In this document: piece by piece, positions 19,462 to 29,081 of the stretch
How positions within the stretch are numbered: position 1 is the first letter of the stretch
Layout of the letters: every line of letters begins with the position of its first letter
From: Pseudorhodobacter sp. E13
GTDB lineage: Bacteria; Pseudomonadota; Alphaproteobacteria; Rhodobacterales; Rhodobacteraceae
Direction of reading: 5' to 3'
DNA length: 64,000 bases
NCBI RefSeq assembly: GCF_003991405.1
Contig: NZ_RPEN01000159.1
Span: 1-64,000, forward strand
The notes under the pieces: model-generated
Database searches by the model: none
What the model was told of the DNA's origin: nothing
The model's input: only the letters and a program-made list of their open reading frames with translations
Program-made: the position numbers and the translations under genes

Positions 19462-21135
19462 ATGGCCGACGCAGCCATTCATGGCCACGAACATGACGAA
19501 CGCGGGTTCTTTACCCGCTGGTTCATGTCGACCAATCATAAAGACATCGGTATTCTATACCTGTTCACCGGGGGCCTTGTCGGGCTGATCTCGGTTATCT
19601 TCACCGTTTACATGCGCATGGAATTGATGCACCCCGGTGTTCAATACATGTGTATGGAAGGCGCGCGCTTTACCGCCGCTGCTGCTGGCGATGTTTGCAC
19701 GCCCAACGGTCACCTCTGGAACGTGTTGATCACGGGCCACGGCATCCTGATGATGTTCTTTGTCGTCATCCCTGCCCTGTTCGGTGGTTTCGGCAACTAT
19801 TTCATGCCATTGCAGATCGGCGCGCCGGATATGGCCTTCCCGCGCATGAACAACTTGTCCTACTGGATGTTCGTTGCGGGCACCGCGCTGGCAGTTGCAT
19901 CGGTTTTGTCGCCGGGTGGCAATGACCAGCTTGGCTCTGGCGTGGGCTGGGTGCTTTACCCGCCGCTGTCGACCAATGAAGGCGGCTATTCGATGGACCT
20001 CGCGATCTTCGCGGTTCACCTGTCGGGCGCCTCGTCTATCCTTGGCGCGATCAACATGATCACGACCTTCCTGAACATGCGCGCACCGGGGATGACCCTG
20101 CACAAAGTGCCGCTGTTCGCATGGTCGATCTTTGTCACCTCTTGGCTAATCCTGCTGGCTCTGCCGGTTCTGGCAGGGGCAATCACCATGCTGCTGACCG
20201 ACCGGAACTTTGGCACCACCTTCTTCCAGCCTTCGGGTGGCGGTGATCCGATCCTGTATCAGCACATCCTGTGGTTCTTTGGCCACCCGGAAGTGTATAT
20301 CATCGTTCTGCCCGCTTTCGGCATCATCTCTCAGGTCATCGCAACCTTCTCGCGCAAGCCGATCTTTGGTTATCTGCCGATGGTTTACGCCATGGTTGCC
20401 ATTGGTGTTCTGGGCTTCGTCGTCTGGGCGCACCATATGTATACCGTTGGCATGTCGCTGACGCAGCAGTCCTACTTCATGCTGGCCACGATGGTCATCG
20501 CGGTGCCAACCGGTATCAAAGTGTTCTCGTGGATCGCGACCATGTGGGGCGGCTCCATCGAGTTCAAGACTCCGATGCTCTGGGCCTTTGGTTTCCTGTT
20601 TCTCTTCACCGTGGGCGGCGTAACCGGCATCGTTCTCAGCCAGGCTGGCGTGGACCGTGCCTATCACGACACCTATTACGTCGTGGCGCACTTCCACTAT
20701 GTGATGTCCCTTGGTGCGGTGTTCGGGATCTTCGCCGGGATCTACTATTGGTTCGGCAAGATGTCGGGCCGCGAATACCCTGAATGGGCAGGCAAGCTGC
20801 ACTTCTGGATGATGTTCATCGGTGCAAACCTGACCTTCTTCCCGCAGCACTTCCTTGGCCGTCAGGGCATGCCGCGCCGCTATATCGACTACCCCGAGGC
20901 ATTCGCCTACTGGAACTTCTGGTCGAGCCTTGGTGCCTTCCTGTCCTTCGCTTCGTTCGTGTTCTTTATCGGTGTCATCTTCTACAGCCTGCGTGCAGGC
21001 AAGCGCGTCACCGAAAAGAACTACTGGAACGAATACGCGGATACGCTGGAATGGACCCTGCCTTGCCCGCCGCCCGAACACACGTTCGAGCAGCTGCCGA
21101 AGCAGTCCGACTGGGACAAAGGCCACGCCCACTAA
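19462..21135 (+). CDS. ctaD: Cytochrome c oxidase subunit I (aa3 type)
   Basis: A 557-residue, 12-helix heme-copper oxidase subunit that reduces oxygen to water and pumps protons. Visible motifs are the N-terminal [17 protein letters not shown], the low-spin heme and proton-channel region ([20 protein letters not shown]), the CuB ligands and cross-linked Tyr in HPEVYI, HHMYTVG, and the final heme ligands in [23 protein letters not shown] precedes the ATG at 19462; the longer frame from 19390 lacks support. Other oxidase subunits are not next to it. A strong terminator follows. Confidence 0.97.
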   Translation: MADAAIHGHEHDERGFFTRWFMSTNHKDIGILYLFTGGLVGLISVIFTVYMRMELMHPGVQYMCMEGARFTAAAAGDVCTPNGHLWNVLITGHGILMMFFVVIPALFGGFGNYFMPLQIGAPDMAFPRMNNLSYWMFVAGTALAVASVLSPGGNDQLGSGVGWVLYPPLSTNEGGYSMDLAIFAVHLSGASSILGAINMITTFLNMRAPGMTLHKVPLFAWSIFVTSWLILLALPVLAGAITMLLTDRNFGTTFFQPSGGGDPILYQHILWFFGHPEVYIIVLPAFGIISQVIATFSRKPIFGYLPMVYAMVAIGVLGFVVWAHHMYTVGMSLTQQSYFMLATMVIAVPTGIKVFSWIATMWGGSIEFKTPMLWAFGFLFLFTVGGVTGIVLSQAGVDRAYHDTYYVVAHFHYVMSLGAVFGIFAGIYYWFGKMSGREYPEWAGKLHFWMMFIGANLTFFPQHFLGRQGMPRRYIDYPEAFAYWNFWSSLGAFLSFASFVFFIGVIFYSLRAGKRVTEKNYWNEYADTLEWTLPCPPPEHTFEQLPKQSDWDKGHAH

Positions 21136-21163
21136 GCGGCAGGCCGAGCAGAAACAAACCCAA

Positions 21164-21195
21164 AGGGCCCCGCAGCAATGCCGGGGCCCTTTTTC
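21164..21195 (+). terminator. Rho-independent terminator of ctaD
   Basis: AGGGCCCCG and CGGGGCCCT pair perfectly (9 bp, 21164-21172 with 21182-21190) around a 9-base loop, followed by a T run. It begins 28 bases after the ctaD stop. Confidence 0.9.
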
Positions 21196-21321
21196 ATGGC
21201 AGGCCCCGCATCGGTTGCGGGCTGCTGTGATCTGCAGGGCTGGCATTTCAGGCCATTCCGCACTTGCCCGATCACAAAACCTTGCTAGGTTTTGCCTGTA
21301 AACCCCATCAAAAGGCCTGAC

Positions 21322-21813
21322 ATGCCCTACGAATGGTCCGACACAACCGAGATCAAAGCCCTGCATCTGTGGCCCTATCGCTCGCTTCCGCGGCGTGGGT
21401 TTGTCTGGTTCATCGGTGGCACGGCCTGCCTGATCGCAGTGCCGCTGCTTGCGGTCATGGGCTCTCCGGTGTTTTGGGGTTTGTTGCCTTTTCTGGTGCT
21501 GGCCGTTTCTGGCATGTATTGGGCGCTGGAACGCAGTTATCGTGACGCTGAAATCATCGAGACTCTGACCCTAAGCGAAAACCGTCTGCACCTTGCCCGT
21601 ATCGGCCCGCGCGGCAAGCGGCAGGAATGGGAAGCAAACCCGCATTGGGTGCGGGTCGAGCAACATAAAACCGGTGGGCCCGTGGCCGAATATATTACCC
21701 TTGCCGGCGGCCCGCGCGCGGTGGAATTGGGCGCCTTTCTGTCCGAGGAGGAACGCAAGCAACTTGCCCCGGAATTGCGGCAGGCCCTGCGCGCCCATAA
21801 CCAGCGCACGTAA
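21322..21813 (+). CDS. DUF2244 family membrane protein
   Basis: A 163-residue protein with two adjacent transmembrane helices (FVWFIGGTACLIAVPLLAVM and FWGLLPFLVLAVSGMYWALE) followed by a soluble beta-rich domain (LTLSENRLHLARIGPRGKRQ, WVRVE, ELGAFLSEEER). This is the DUF2244 layout, frequent in alphaproteobacteria near cytochrome oxidase genes; function unknown. The start at 21322 (MPYEWSD) matches the family start; an in-frame codon at 21292 is less likely. It sits after the ctaD terminator, so it probably has its own promoter. Confidence 0.8.
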   Translation: MPYEWSDTTEIKALHLWPYRSLPRRGFVWFIGGTACLIAVPLLAVMGSPVFWGLLPFLVLAVSGMYWALERSYRDAEIIETLTLSENRLHLARIGPRGKRQEWEANPHWVRVEQHKTGGPVAEYITLAGGPRAVELGAFLSEEERKQLAPELRQALRAHNQRT

Positions 21814-21963
21814 TCCACGCGGAAACCGTCACAAAACCTTGCGCGCAGCGTCACGCCACTGTCGCACAACCGGGCCAGACTGCCCTCATAGAGCGAAGCT
21901 GCGGCGGGCCCTTTTTGTCCCCAAGTTCGTCGGGTTTTTTGAAATGCTTGTTTTCAAACAGAA

Positions 21964-21991
21964 ACGCCCTGCACACTGCGGTGCAGGGCGT
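21964..21991. terminator. Bidirectional terminator between DUF2244 and yqeY genes
   Basis: ACGCCCTGCAC (21964-21974) pairs with GTGCAGGGCGT (21981-21991) over 11 bp with a 6-base loop. T-rich sequence follows on both strands (TTATTT on plus, TTTCTGTTT on minus). It lies between two convergent genes. Confidence 0.8.
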
Positions 21992-22015
21992 TATTTCCAT
22001 TTGGTGCAAACCGCT

Positions 22016-22474
22016 TCAGGCCAGCAAGTCCTTGACCCGCGGACCAACTGCACCGAAATCCATCTGACCGGTGTATTTGCCTTTTAGCACCGCCATCACC
22101 TTGCCCATATCACGGATAGAGCTTGCGCCCGCCTCCGTTATGGCAGCCTTGATCGCAGCATCCACTTCCTCGCCTTCCAACTGGCGCGGCAGAAACTCTT
22201 CAATCACCTTGATTTCGTCGAGTTCTTTTTCCGCCAGTTCCAGCCGCCCGCCTTCTTCATAGACACGCGCGCTTTCCTGCCGCTGTTTCACCATCTTGGA
22301 CAGGATTGCCGTGATATCGCTGTCCGACACCACACCCTCGCCGCCTTCCCCCCGCTGGGCGATATCGCGGTCCTTGATCGCAGCATTGATCAGACGGAGC
22401 GTCGACAGCCGCTCCGCCTCTCTTGCCCGCATCGCATCTTTCAGGGCTGCTTGCAGCCGATCACGCAATACCAT
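22016..22474 (-). CDS. GatB/YqeY domain-containing protein
   Basis: A 152-residue helical protein of the YqeY family, which resembles the tRNA-binding tail domain of GatB amidotransferase. Features are LRDRLQAALKDAMRAREAER, TLRLINAAIKDRDI, then MVKQRQESARVYEEGGR, and the C-terminal RDMGKVMAVLKGKYTGQMD. Exact function is not established. The ATG at 22474 gives the typical start (MVLRDRLQ); longer frames upstream overlap the carA promoter region. It is divergent from carA, with 181 bases between starts. Confidence 0.9.
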   Translation of the reverse strand: MVLRDRLQAALKDAMRAREAERLSTLRLINAAIKDRDIAQRGEGGEGVVSDSDITAILSKMVKQRQESARVYEEGGRLELAEKELDEIKVIEEFLPRQLEGEEVDAAIKAAITEAGASSIRDMGKVMAVLKGKYTGQMDFGAVGPRVKDLLA

Positions 22475-22655
22475 CTTCTTGTCTTTCCCCAGAGTTTCAG
22501 CAACTGCCGACAATAGCGCGAAGCGAAAGCCGAGGCAACCAAGCGTAAAATTTGCAAGCCCTTGAAAAGTATAAAAATTCCATTTGACCCTACGTCTTGA
22601 CCCCAGCGCGCTTGGCCCGTAGTCTCCGCGAAATCCGGCCAGAGAGAGTCGTACC

Positions 22656-23822
22656 ATGCCCCATATCGATCCGACCACCGCAAAACCCACCGCCTGCCTT
22701 GCGCTTGCTGATGGGACAATCTTTTACGGGCGCGGTTTTGGCGCGACCGGGGAAGCGGTTGCCGAACTGGTGTTCAACACCGCGATGACCGGCTATCAGG
22801 AAATCATGACAGACCCGTCTTATGCAGGGCAGGTTGTCACTTTCACCTTCCCGCATATCGGCAACACCGGCGTCACCCCCGAGGATGATGAAACCGGCGA
22901 ACCGGTTGCCGCTGGTATGGTGGTGAAATGGGACCCGACTGATCCGTCAAACTGGCGCGCCACGGCCGAGTTGACCGAATGGCTGACCTCCAAGGGCCGC
23001 ATCGGTATCGGCGGGCTGGATACGCGCCGTCTGACCCGCGCGATCCGTCAGCAAGGTGCGCCGCATGTGGCGCTTGCGCATAACCCGGATGGGGTTTTCG
23101 ACATCGAGGCGCTCGTTGCCGCCGCCCGTGCCTGGCGCGGGCTGGAGGGGCTTGACCTCGCCAAGGATGTGACCTGCGCACAAAGCTATCGCTGGGATGA
23201 AATGCGTTGGGCATGGCCTGCGGGCTACAGCAAGCGCACCGGTGAGGGGCTGCGGGTTGTCGCGGTCGATTTCGGGGCGAAACGCAATATCCTGCGCTGT
23301 CTGGCGTCTGCCGGTTGCGATGTAACCGTGCTGCCCGCCACCGCCACCGCCGAGGATGTTTTGGCCCTCAACCCTGAAGGGGTGTTCCTGTCCAACGGTC
23401 CGGGCGACCCGGCGGCCACTGGCGAATATGCCGTTGACATGATCAAGGGCGTTCTGGCCGCTGATCTTCCCGTCTTTGGGATTTGCCTTGGCCATCAGAT
23501 GCTTGCCCTTGCCCTTGGCGGCAAGACCATCAAGATGAACCACGGGCATCACGGTGCCAACCACCCGGTCAAAGATTATGACACCAACAAGGTGGAAATC
23601 ACCTCGATGAACCACGGCTTTACCGTGGATGCGCAATCGCTGCCCGATGGCGTGCGCGAAACCCATGTCAGCCTGTTCGACGGCTCTAACTGCGGCATCG
23701 CGGTGACGGGCAAGCCGGTGTTTTCGGTGCAATACCACCCCGAAGCCAGCCCCGGCCCGCAAGACAGCTATTACCTGTTTGAGCGATTCGCAGAGGCGAT
23801 GAAGGCCCGCCGCGCGGCCTGA
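22656..23822 (+). CDS. carA: Carbamoyl-phosphate synthase small subunit (glutaminase)
   Basis: A 388-residue subunit that hydrolyses glutamine and channels ammonia to CarB. The N-terminal CPSase_sm domain (LADGTIFYGRGFGATGEAV; VFNTAMTGYQEIMTDPSY) is followed by a class I glutamine amidotransferase domain from about residue 200, with nucleophile Cys277 in GICLGHQ and the later catalytic His and Glu in QYHPEASPGP. Length is normal. carB lies upstream on the same strand, about 8 kb away, with cytochrome oxidase and other genes between. Confidence 0.97.
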   Translation: MPHIDPTTAKPTACLALADGTIFYGRGFGATGEAVAELVFNTAMTGYQEIMTDPSYAGQVVTFTFPHIGNTGVTPEDDETGEPVAAGMVVKWDPTDPSNWRATAELTEWLTSKGRIGIGGLDTRRLTRAIRQQGAPHVALAHNPDGVFDIEALVAAARAWRGLEGLDLAKDVTCAQSYRWDEMRWAWPAGYSKRTGEGLRVVAVDFGAKRNILRCLASAGCDVTVLPATATAEDVLALNPEGVFLSNGPGDPAATGEYAVDMIKGVLAADLPVFGICLGHQMLALALGGKTIKMNHGHHGANHPVKDYDTNKVEITSMNHGFTVDAQSLPDGVRETHVSLFDGSNCGIAVTGKPVFSVQYHPEASPGPQDSYYLFERFAEAMKARRAA

Positions 23823-23977
23823 AACGCCATAGACCTCCACTATATCTGGTGGCCCTGTGCGCAGCGGCCACCATTTAAAAGGCGCGTTTTATGAAAACCG
23901 CCTGCTAAGTTTTAGAAAAATCCAATATTAACCAACTGTTAAGCTTTACCCGCCAAACCTGATCCGGCGGGGGGCCC

Positions 23978-25915
23978 ATGACAGCATCAACTCCTTTCCT
24001 TTCACCTGACCTGTTGCAGCCTGCGGATGCGGCTGTTGACAAGGGCGCGTCCGTTGCAACCAGCCCCAAACCCAATGGCGGCAAGCGCTATTCCGTCACC
24101 GCGCCTTCGGTCCGAAGCCTTGGCGTCACCCTGCTGCGCGAAGGGGCCTTGTCTGCCCATGATCTGGTGACGGCGCTGTCGCTGCAAAAACGCCATCGCG
24201 GCCGGTTGAGCGATATTCTTCTGTCCCGCCAGATGGTCGCAGAGGAAACGCTGTATAAGGCGCAGGCGCGGCATTGGAATGTGCGGCTGCTGGACCCTAT
24301 GGACCAGCCCGCAGACCCCCGGTTGATTGATGATATCGGCGCGGCTACCTGCCTGCGCGACGGGTTGATCCCTTGGCAAAGGGTGGGAAAAGCGGTTGTC
24401 GTCGCCACCGCCCACCCCGAAGAATTCGCCAGCCATTACCCCAGGCTTCGCGCGGCCTTCGGCACGGTGATCATGGCCATCGCGCCTGCATCCAAGATTG
24501 AGGCGGCTGTGTTGCGCGCGCGGTCGGCTGCGCTGAACCATGCCGCCGAGAACCGCGTTGCAGAGGCCGAAAGCTGCCGCGACTGGGGGCGTGACGGCCT
24601 TGCAGTGAAGGTAGCGCTTATTCTTGGCGTGTTTGGCCTTGGCCTATGGCTCTCGCCCGCGTTCATGGCGCTGGCCTTTACCTTTTGGGCCACGCTTACT
24701 TTGGCGCTTTCCACGGCGCTGCGGGCCGGGGCCGTCTTTGCCGCCCTGCGCAACACCGCCCCCCCGCCCCCCGACCCGATCATCGCGCGGCTGCCCACCG
24801 TCTCGATCATGGTCGCCCTGTTCAAAGAGGGCAACATCGCCCCACGCCTGATCCGCCGCCTGAGCAGGCTGGATTACCCGCGCGATCTGCTCGATATTCT
24901 GCTGGTCGTCGAGGAAAAGGACCATCTGACCCGTGATGCCTTGAAATCCGCCGATCTGCCGCCTTGGATGCGGGTGGTGGTGGTGCCCGATGGGCCGTTG
25001 AAAACCAAACCCCGGGCGCTGAATTTCGGGCTGGATCTGTGCCGGGGCTCGATCATCGGGGTCTATGATGCCGAAGACGCGCCAGAGCCCGACCAGATCC
25101 ACAAGGTCGTGAACCGGTTTTACCAACGGGGTGCCGATGTGGCTTGCCTTCAAGGTGTGCTGGATTTTTACAACCCGCGCACCAACTGGCTTTCGCGCTG
25201 TTTCACCATGGAATATGCAGCATGGTTCCGCGTCATCCTGCCCGGCTTGCAAAAGCTGGGCATGGCGATTCCCTTGGGTGGCACGACCCTGTTTTTCCGC
25301 CGCGCCGCGCTAGAGGAACTGGGCGGCTGGGATGCCCACAACGTCACCGAAGACGCCGATCTGGGCATGCGCCTTGCCCGCTATGGCTATAGCGCCGAAA
25401 TCATTGACACCGTGACCGAGGAAGAGGCGAATTGCCGCGCGCTGCCTTGGGTGCGGCAACGGTCTCGCTGGCTCAAAGGGTATATGATGACTTGGGCGGT
25501 GCATATGCGCGATCCGATGTTGCTCTGGCGCCAACTTGGCCCGCGCAAGTTCATAGGCTTCCAGATCCTGTTTCTCTGCACCCTCTCTCAATTCCTGCTC
25601 GCCCCGGTGTTGTGGAGCTTTTGGCTGGTGCCGCTGGGTGTGCCCCACCCGCTGGCAACCGCGCTGCCGCCCGTGGTGATGCTGGGGTTGATGGGGCTGT
25701 ATCTGTTGACCGAGGTGATCAATATAACGCTGAACGTGATCGGGCTGCGCAAGACAAATCACAAGCTCAACCCGCTCTGGGTTGGCACGCTGCATTTCTA
25801 CTTTCCGCTCGGCGCGCTCGCCTCTTACAAGGCGGCTTGGGAAATGGTTAGCAAACCGTTCTATTGGGATAAAACCAGCCACGGGCATTTTGACCCAAGC
25901 GAAGCCGATCACTAA
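23978..25915 (+). CDS. GT2 glycosyltransferase with N-terminal MshEN/GspE-N-like domain
   Basis: A 645-residue membrane glycosyltransferase. Residues 47-70 and 76-99 fit two 24-residue MshEN motifs separated by exactly five residues (SLGVTLLREGALSAHDLVTA... then RLSDILLSRQMVAEETLY...), the arrangement that binds cyclic di-GMP in type II secretion ATPases. Two membrane helices follow (about 210-255), then a GT-A domain with DAEDAP at 364-369, TED at 457-459 and QRSRW at 494-498, the cellulose-synthase-like D,D,TED,QxxRW set. Several more C-terminal membrane helices follow. The likely activity is processive synthesis of a surface polysaccharide. No partner genes are adjacent. The sugar and the ligand are unknown. 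Confidence 0.85.
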   Translation: MTASTPFLSPDLLQPADAAVDKGASVATSPKPNGGKRYSVTAPSVRSLGVTLLREGALSAHDLVTALSLQKRHRGRLSDILLSRQMVAEETLYKAQARHWNVRLLDPMDQPADPRLIDDIGAATCLRDGLIPWQRVGKAVVVATAHPEEFASHYPRLRAAFGTVIMAIAPASKIEAAVLRARSAALNHAAENRVAEAESCRDWGRDGLAVKVALILGVFGLGLWLSPAFMALAFTFWATLTLALSTALRAGAVFAALRNTAPPPPDPIIARLPTVSIMVALFKEGNIAPRLIRRLSRLDYPRDLLDILLVVEEKDHLTRDALKSADLPPWMRVVVVPDGPLKTKPRALNFGLDLCRGSIIGVYDAEDAPEPDQIHKVVNRFYQRGADVACLQGVLDFYNPRTNWLSRCFTMEYAAWFRVILPGLQKLGMAIPLGGTTLFFRRAALEELGGWDAHNVTEDADLGMRLARYGYSAEIIDTVTEEEANCRALPWVRQRSRWLKGYMMTWAVHMRDPMLLWRQLGPRKFIGFQILFLCTLSQFLLAPVLWSFWLVPLGVPHPLATALPPVVMLGLMGLYLLTEVINITLNVIGLRKTNHKLNPLWVGTLHFYFPLGALASYKAAWEMVSKPFYWDKTSHGHFDPSEADH

Positions 25916-25963
25916 GGCGCTTGGCCATAGCGGGCCCGCGCAGGCCAAATCCAAAAGCCGCAG

Positions 25964-26599
25964 TCAGCGCGTTTTCAACTCTCCGGCATCAATGCGCAGC
26001 CGGGTTTCGAACGCTTTGGAAATATGGCCGCGCAGCGCCTGATAGGCGGCTTCACCATCCCGCGCCTCGATCGCACGGACGATGGCATCATGTTCCGCCA
26101 GACCCACCGCATCGCGCCCTTCGGCAGCGAAAGAGGTTGTCGCCATCAGCGCCATGGAACGATGCACCAGATCCAACTGAGTCACCAAAAACCGGTTGTG
26201 AGACGCAAGGTGGATCTGTTTGTGGAACCGCTTGTTCGCCCGGCTCAGCGCGCGCGGATCGCCCCCCAGCAGCGCGTAATCCTCCGCCACCATTCCGCGC
26301 AACACGCGGATCTCCTCCTCGGTGGCATGGCGCGCGGCCAAGCGCGCGGCAAGCCCTTCCAATTCTGTCCGAACGGCATACAGCTCTGCCAATTGGTTAT
26401 GATCGAGCGAGGCGACAATCAGGCTGCGACCATCGCGGGTCAGCATGGATTGGGTTTCCAAACGCTGCAACGCCTCGCGCACCGGGGTGCGTGACACGCC
26501 AAAACGGTCCGCCAATTCGGATTCCACCAGCCTGTCACCGGGCTTGTAAACCCCGGCGTCAATCGCCTCGAGGATCAGGCTATAAGCGTCTTTCTGCAC
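25964..26599 (-). CDS. GntR-family (FCD) transcriptional regulator
   Basis: A 211-residue regulator. Residues 1-65 form the GntR winged helix (KPGDRLVESELADRFGVSRTPVREALQRLE). The C-terminal FCD ligand domain shows the metal-binding pattern: Asp/His in NKRFHKQIHLASHN, and a later HDAIVRAIEARDGEAAYQALRGH. Such proteins usually sense small carboxylates. The start is taken as GTG at 26599, which has AAAGG at good spacing; a TTG at 26629 would add ten residues. It lies opposite the end of the glycosyltransferase gene; its target is unknown. Confidence 0.85.
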   Translation of the reverse strand: MQKDAYSLILEAIDAGVYKPGDRLVESELADRFGVSRTPVREALQRLETQSMLTRDGRSLIVASLDHNQLAELYAVRTELEGLAARLAARHATEEEIRVLRGMVAEDYALLGGDPRALSRANKRFHKQIHLASHNRFLVTQLDLVHRSMALMATTSFAAEGRDAVGLAEHDAIVRAIEARDGEAAYQALRGHISKAFETRLRIDAGELKTR

Positions 26600-26770
26600 C
26601 GGATGGCCTTTCGTCTTGTCCCGCCGCAAAGGTTAGCGGGCAAGGCCGCGCACCTCAACCGCAATCGCATGGACAAGCGCCGCAGTGCGACCTATAGCCC
26701 ATAGGCGAAAGCTGTAAAACAAGGCGGCGCGCGAAAGCACGCGTCTGAGGAAAGGTTTAGGTGTCGCAAC

Positions 26771-27418
26771 ATGCCAGCACAGTCCTTTGCCCATGTGCGT
26801 GCTTGGGTCTTTGACCTTGATAACACGCTCTATCCGCCCTCGGCCCGCCTGTTTGACCAGATCGAGGTGCGGATGACCAATTGGGTGATGCAAACCCTGT
26901 CCGTGGACCGCCCGCAAGCCGACCATCTGCGCCGTCATTACTGGGCGACCTATGGCACCACGCTGGCCGGGTTGATGCAGGAACATGGGGTGGACCCTGC
27001 CCCCTATCTGACCGATGTGCACGATATTTCGCTGGAGCAGTTGCAACCAGATATCGCCCTTGCCAGCTATATCCGGGCGCTGCCGGGGCGGCGGATCGTC
27101 TACACAAACGGCTCGGCCCCCTATGCCGAACGGGTGCTGGCGGCGCGCGGCCTGTCTGGTCTGTTTGACGCGATTTACGGGGTGGAGCATGCCGGTTTCC
27201 GCCCAAAACCCGAACGCGCGGCCTTTGAAACCATCTTTGCCGCCGATGGGCTGGACCCGACCAAAGGCGCCATGTTTGAGGATGACAGCCGCAACCTCGC
27301 CGCCCCCCACGCGATGGGGATGCGCACGGTCCATGTCGCCCCCGCACCAGAGCCGGAGGCCCATATCCACCATCATACCGATGATCTGACAGATTTTCTG
27401 CGGCAATTGATTGCCTAG
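26771..27418 (+). CDS. Pyrimidine 5'-nucleotidase (HAD family)
   Basis: A 215-residue HAD-superfamily hydrolase. Motif I is VFDLDNTLYPP with the nucleophile Asp, motif II is VYTNGSAPYAERVL, motif III is the Lys of RPKPERAAFE, and motif IV is FEDDSRNLAAPHAMGM. The DLDNTLYP start and YTN segment are typical of the SDT1/pyrimidine nucleotidase subgroup, which dephosphorylates UMP and CMP. Length is normal. It is divergent from the GntR regulator. Substrate is inferred from the subgroup only. Confidence 0.88.
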   Translation: MPAQSFAHVRAWVFDLDNTLYPPSARLFDQIEVRMTNWVMQTLSVDRPQADHLRRHYWATYGTTLAGLMQEHGVDPAPYLTDVHDISLEQLQPDIALASYIRALPGRRIVYTNGSAPYAERVLAARGLSGLFDAIYGVEHAGFRPKPERAAFETIFAADGLDPTKGAMFEDDSRNLAAPHAMGMRTVHVAPAPEPEAHIHHHTDDLTDFLRQLIA

Positions 27419-27508
27419 CTGCGGCAGCCTGTCACGCCGCGTCACCCTGCCATCTGTTTGGCCGCCGCAAAGCGCCTATTTGCAGCAATGCGAATATGGA
27501 GAATATCA

Positions 27509-27748
27509 ATGACACCCCAAACCAATCGCGCGCCGCTTGGCCTGCGTGTTCTTTATGCCATCCCCTTGTTGGGCCGGATCGCCCGCGACATCGCGACCGA
27601 CAAGGATAGCATTTTCTACGCCCTGATGATCTTTGTCACCGTGGTCGTGCTGGCCGTCAAGACATGGGGCCTCGTCGCCCTTGCCATGTCGGCGCTGGCG
27701 CTGGTGCCGATCATGTTTGTGCTGTTGCTGATGATCACACGCGGCTAA
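27509..27748 (+). CDS. Small two-helix membrane protein
   Basis: A 79-residue protein, MTPQTNRAPLGLRVLYAIPL, then two predicted membrane helices (SIFYALMIFVTVVVLAVKTW and LVALAMSALALVPIMFVLLL). The ATG at 27509 has GGAG about ten bases upstream. It lies between the nucleotidase and a UbiH-like monooxygenase, all on the plus strand. No known family was recognised and no function is assigned. Confidence 0.65.
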   Translation: MTPQTNRAPLGLRVLYAIPLLGRIARDIATDKDSIFYALMIFVTVVVLAVKTWGLVALAMSALALVPIMFVLLLMITRG

Positions 27749-27818
27749 GCCTGCGCGCTTTGTCGCTTGGACGCGGGGCCGCTTTCGCCCTATCTATAGC
27801 ACAACAAAGGGGGCCGTG

Positions 27819-29018
27819 ATGCAACGAGACAGCATTGATATCCTTATTTCCGGCGGCGGTGTCGCCGGCCTCTGTGCCGCCGTCGCCTTTGGTCGCGCTG
27901 GCTTTTCGGTGCTCTGCGTTGATCCTACGGCCCCCGTAACCGACCGCAGTGCGGCTGGCGCCGATCTGCGCAGCACGGCCTTCCTGATGCCCTCGGTCGG
28001 CTTGCTGCAAGAGATCGGCCTGTGGGACAGGCTTGCCCCCCATGCCGCTGCGCTGCAAATCATGCGCATCGTCGATGCAGGCGGCGCCCCGGGTGAGGCG
28101 CGGCTTACCCGCGATTTCAACGCGGCCGAGATTTCCGAACACCCGTTCGGCTTCAACCTGCCCAACTGGCTGCTGCGGCGCGAAATGCTGGCCGAGATCG
28201 AAACCCTGCCGGGCGTGACCTTCCGTCCCGGTGTGGCAACCGCGCGCGTCACCACCCGCTCCACCGAGGCGCTTGTCACGCTGTCAGACGGCAGTGCATG
28301 GCGCGTGCGCCTGTTGATCGGTGCCGATGGCCGCAATTCCGCCGTGCGCCAAGCGCTTGACATACCTGTAAAAACCACTCGCTACGGGCAAAAAGCACTC
28401 GCCTTTACCACCACGCACCCCATCCCACATGACAATGTCTCCACCGAGGTGCATCGCTCCGGCGGGCCCTTCACCATGGTTCCGCTGCCCGATCATGAGG
28501 GGCTGCCCTGCTCTGCCGTGGTCTGGATGGAAACCGGGCCCGAGATCGCCCGCCTCCAAGCCCTGCCCCTGCCAGAGTTCGACCATGAGATGAGCCTGCG
28601 CGCCTGCCACCAGCTTGGCCCGATGTCGCGCATCAGCCCGCTGACCATCTGGCCCATCATCAGCCAGATCGCCGAGCGTATGGCCGGGGAGCGCACCGCC
28701 TTGATGGCCGAAGCAGCACATGTTGTGCCCCCCATCGGTGCGCAAGGCCTGAACATGAGCCTGGGCGACCTTGCCGCCCTGCGCCGCCTTGCGCTTGAAA
28801 ACCCCGATGATCTTGGCTCTGCCGCAATGCTCGATGCCTATCACAAGGCCCGCCACCGCGAGGTGCAGGCCCGTGTTGCCGGGATTGACGCGCTGAACCG
28901 GGCCTCGATGGTCGCGGCCCCCGTTCTGCGCGACCTGCGCGCCTCCATGCTGGGCGCGCTGTATTCAGCCGCCCCCGTGCGCAAAACCTTGATGAAAGCG
29001 GGGCTCGGCCTGCGGTGA
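27819..29018 (+). CDS. UbiH/UbiF-family FAD-dependent monooxygenase
   Basis: A 399-residue flavoprotein hydroxylase. The N-terminal FAD fold has ILISGGGVAGLCAAVAFGRAG; the second motif is LLIGADGRNSAVRQAL; and the third, AAHVVPPIGAQGLNMSLGDLAAL, is the family hallmark. Such enzymes hydroxylate the aromatic ring of ubiquinone precursors. ATG at 27819 is preferred over GTG at 27816 given the G-rich site upstream. Which ring position it acts on cannot be told. It converges with the aminotransferase gene; a copy of the dispersed repeat lies in the gap. Confidence 0.9.
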   Translation: MQRDSIDILISGGGVAGLCAAVAFGRAGFSVLCVDPTAPVTDRSAAGADLRSTAFLMPSVGLLQEIGLWDRLAPHAAALQIMRIVDAGGAPGEARLTRDFNAAEISEHPFGFNLPNWLLRREMLAEIETLPGVTFRPGVATARVTTRSTEALVTLSDGSAWRVRLLIGADGRNSAVRQALDIPVKTTRYGQKALAFTTTHPIPHDNVSTEVHRSGGPFTMVPLPDHEGLPCSAVVWMETGPEIARLQALPLPEFDHEMSLRACHQLGPMSRISPLTIWPIISQIAERMAGERTALMAEAAHVVPPIGAQGLNMSLGDLAALRRLALENPDDLGSAAMLDAYHKARHREVQARVAGIDALNRASMVAAPVLRDLRASMLGALYSAAPVRKTLMKAGLGLR

Positions 29019-29027
29019 CGCCCCTCA

Positions 29028-29047
29028 TTCATCTTGGCAAAAATACC
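29028..29047 (-). repeat. Copy B of the short dispersed intergenic repeat
   Basis: On the minus strand this is identical over 20 bases to copy A at 10835-10854. It sits in the 63-base gap between two convergent genes, 9 bases past the monooxygenase stop, a position suited to a 3'-end element. Confidence 0.7.
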
Positions 29048-29081
29048 TGATCCCCCGGCAGACCACAGCGCCACCGGGCGG

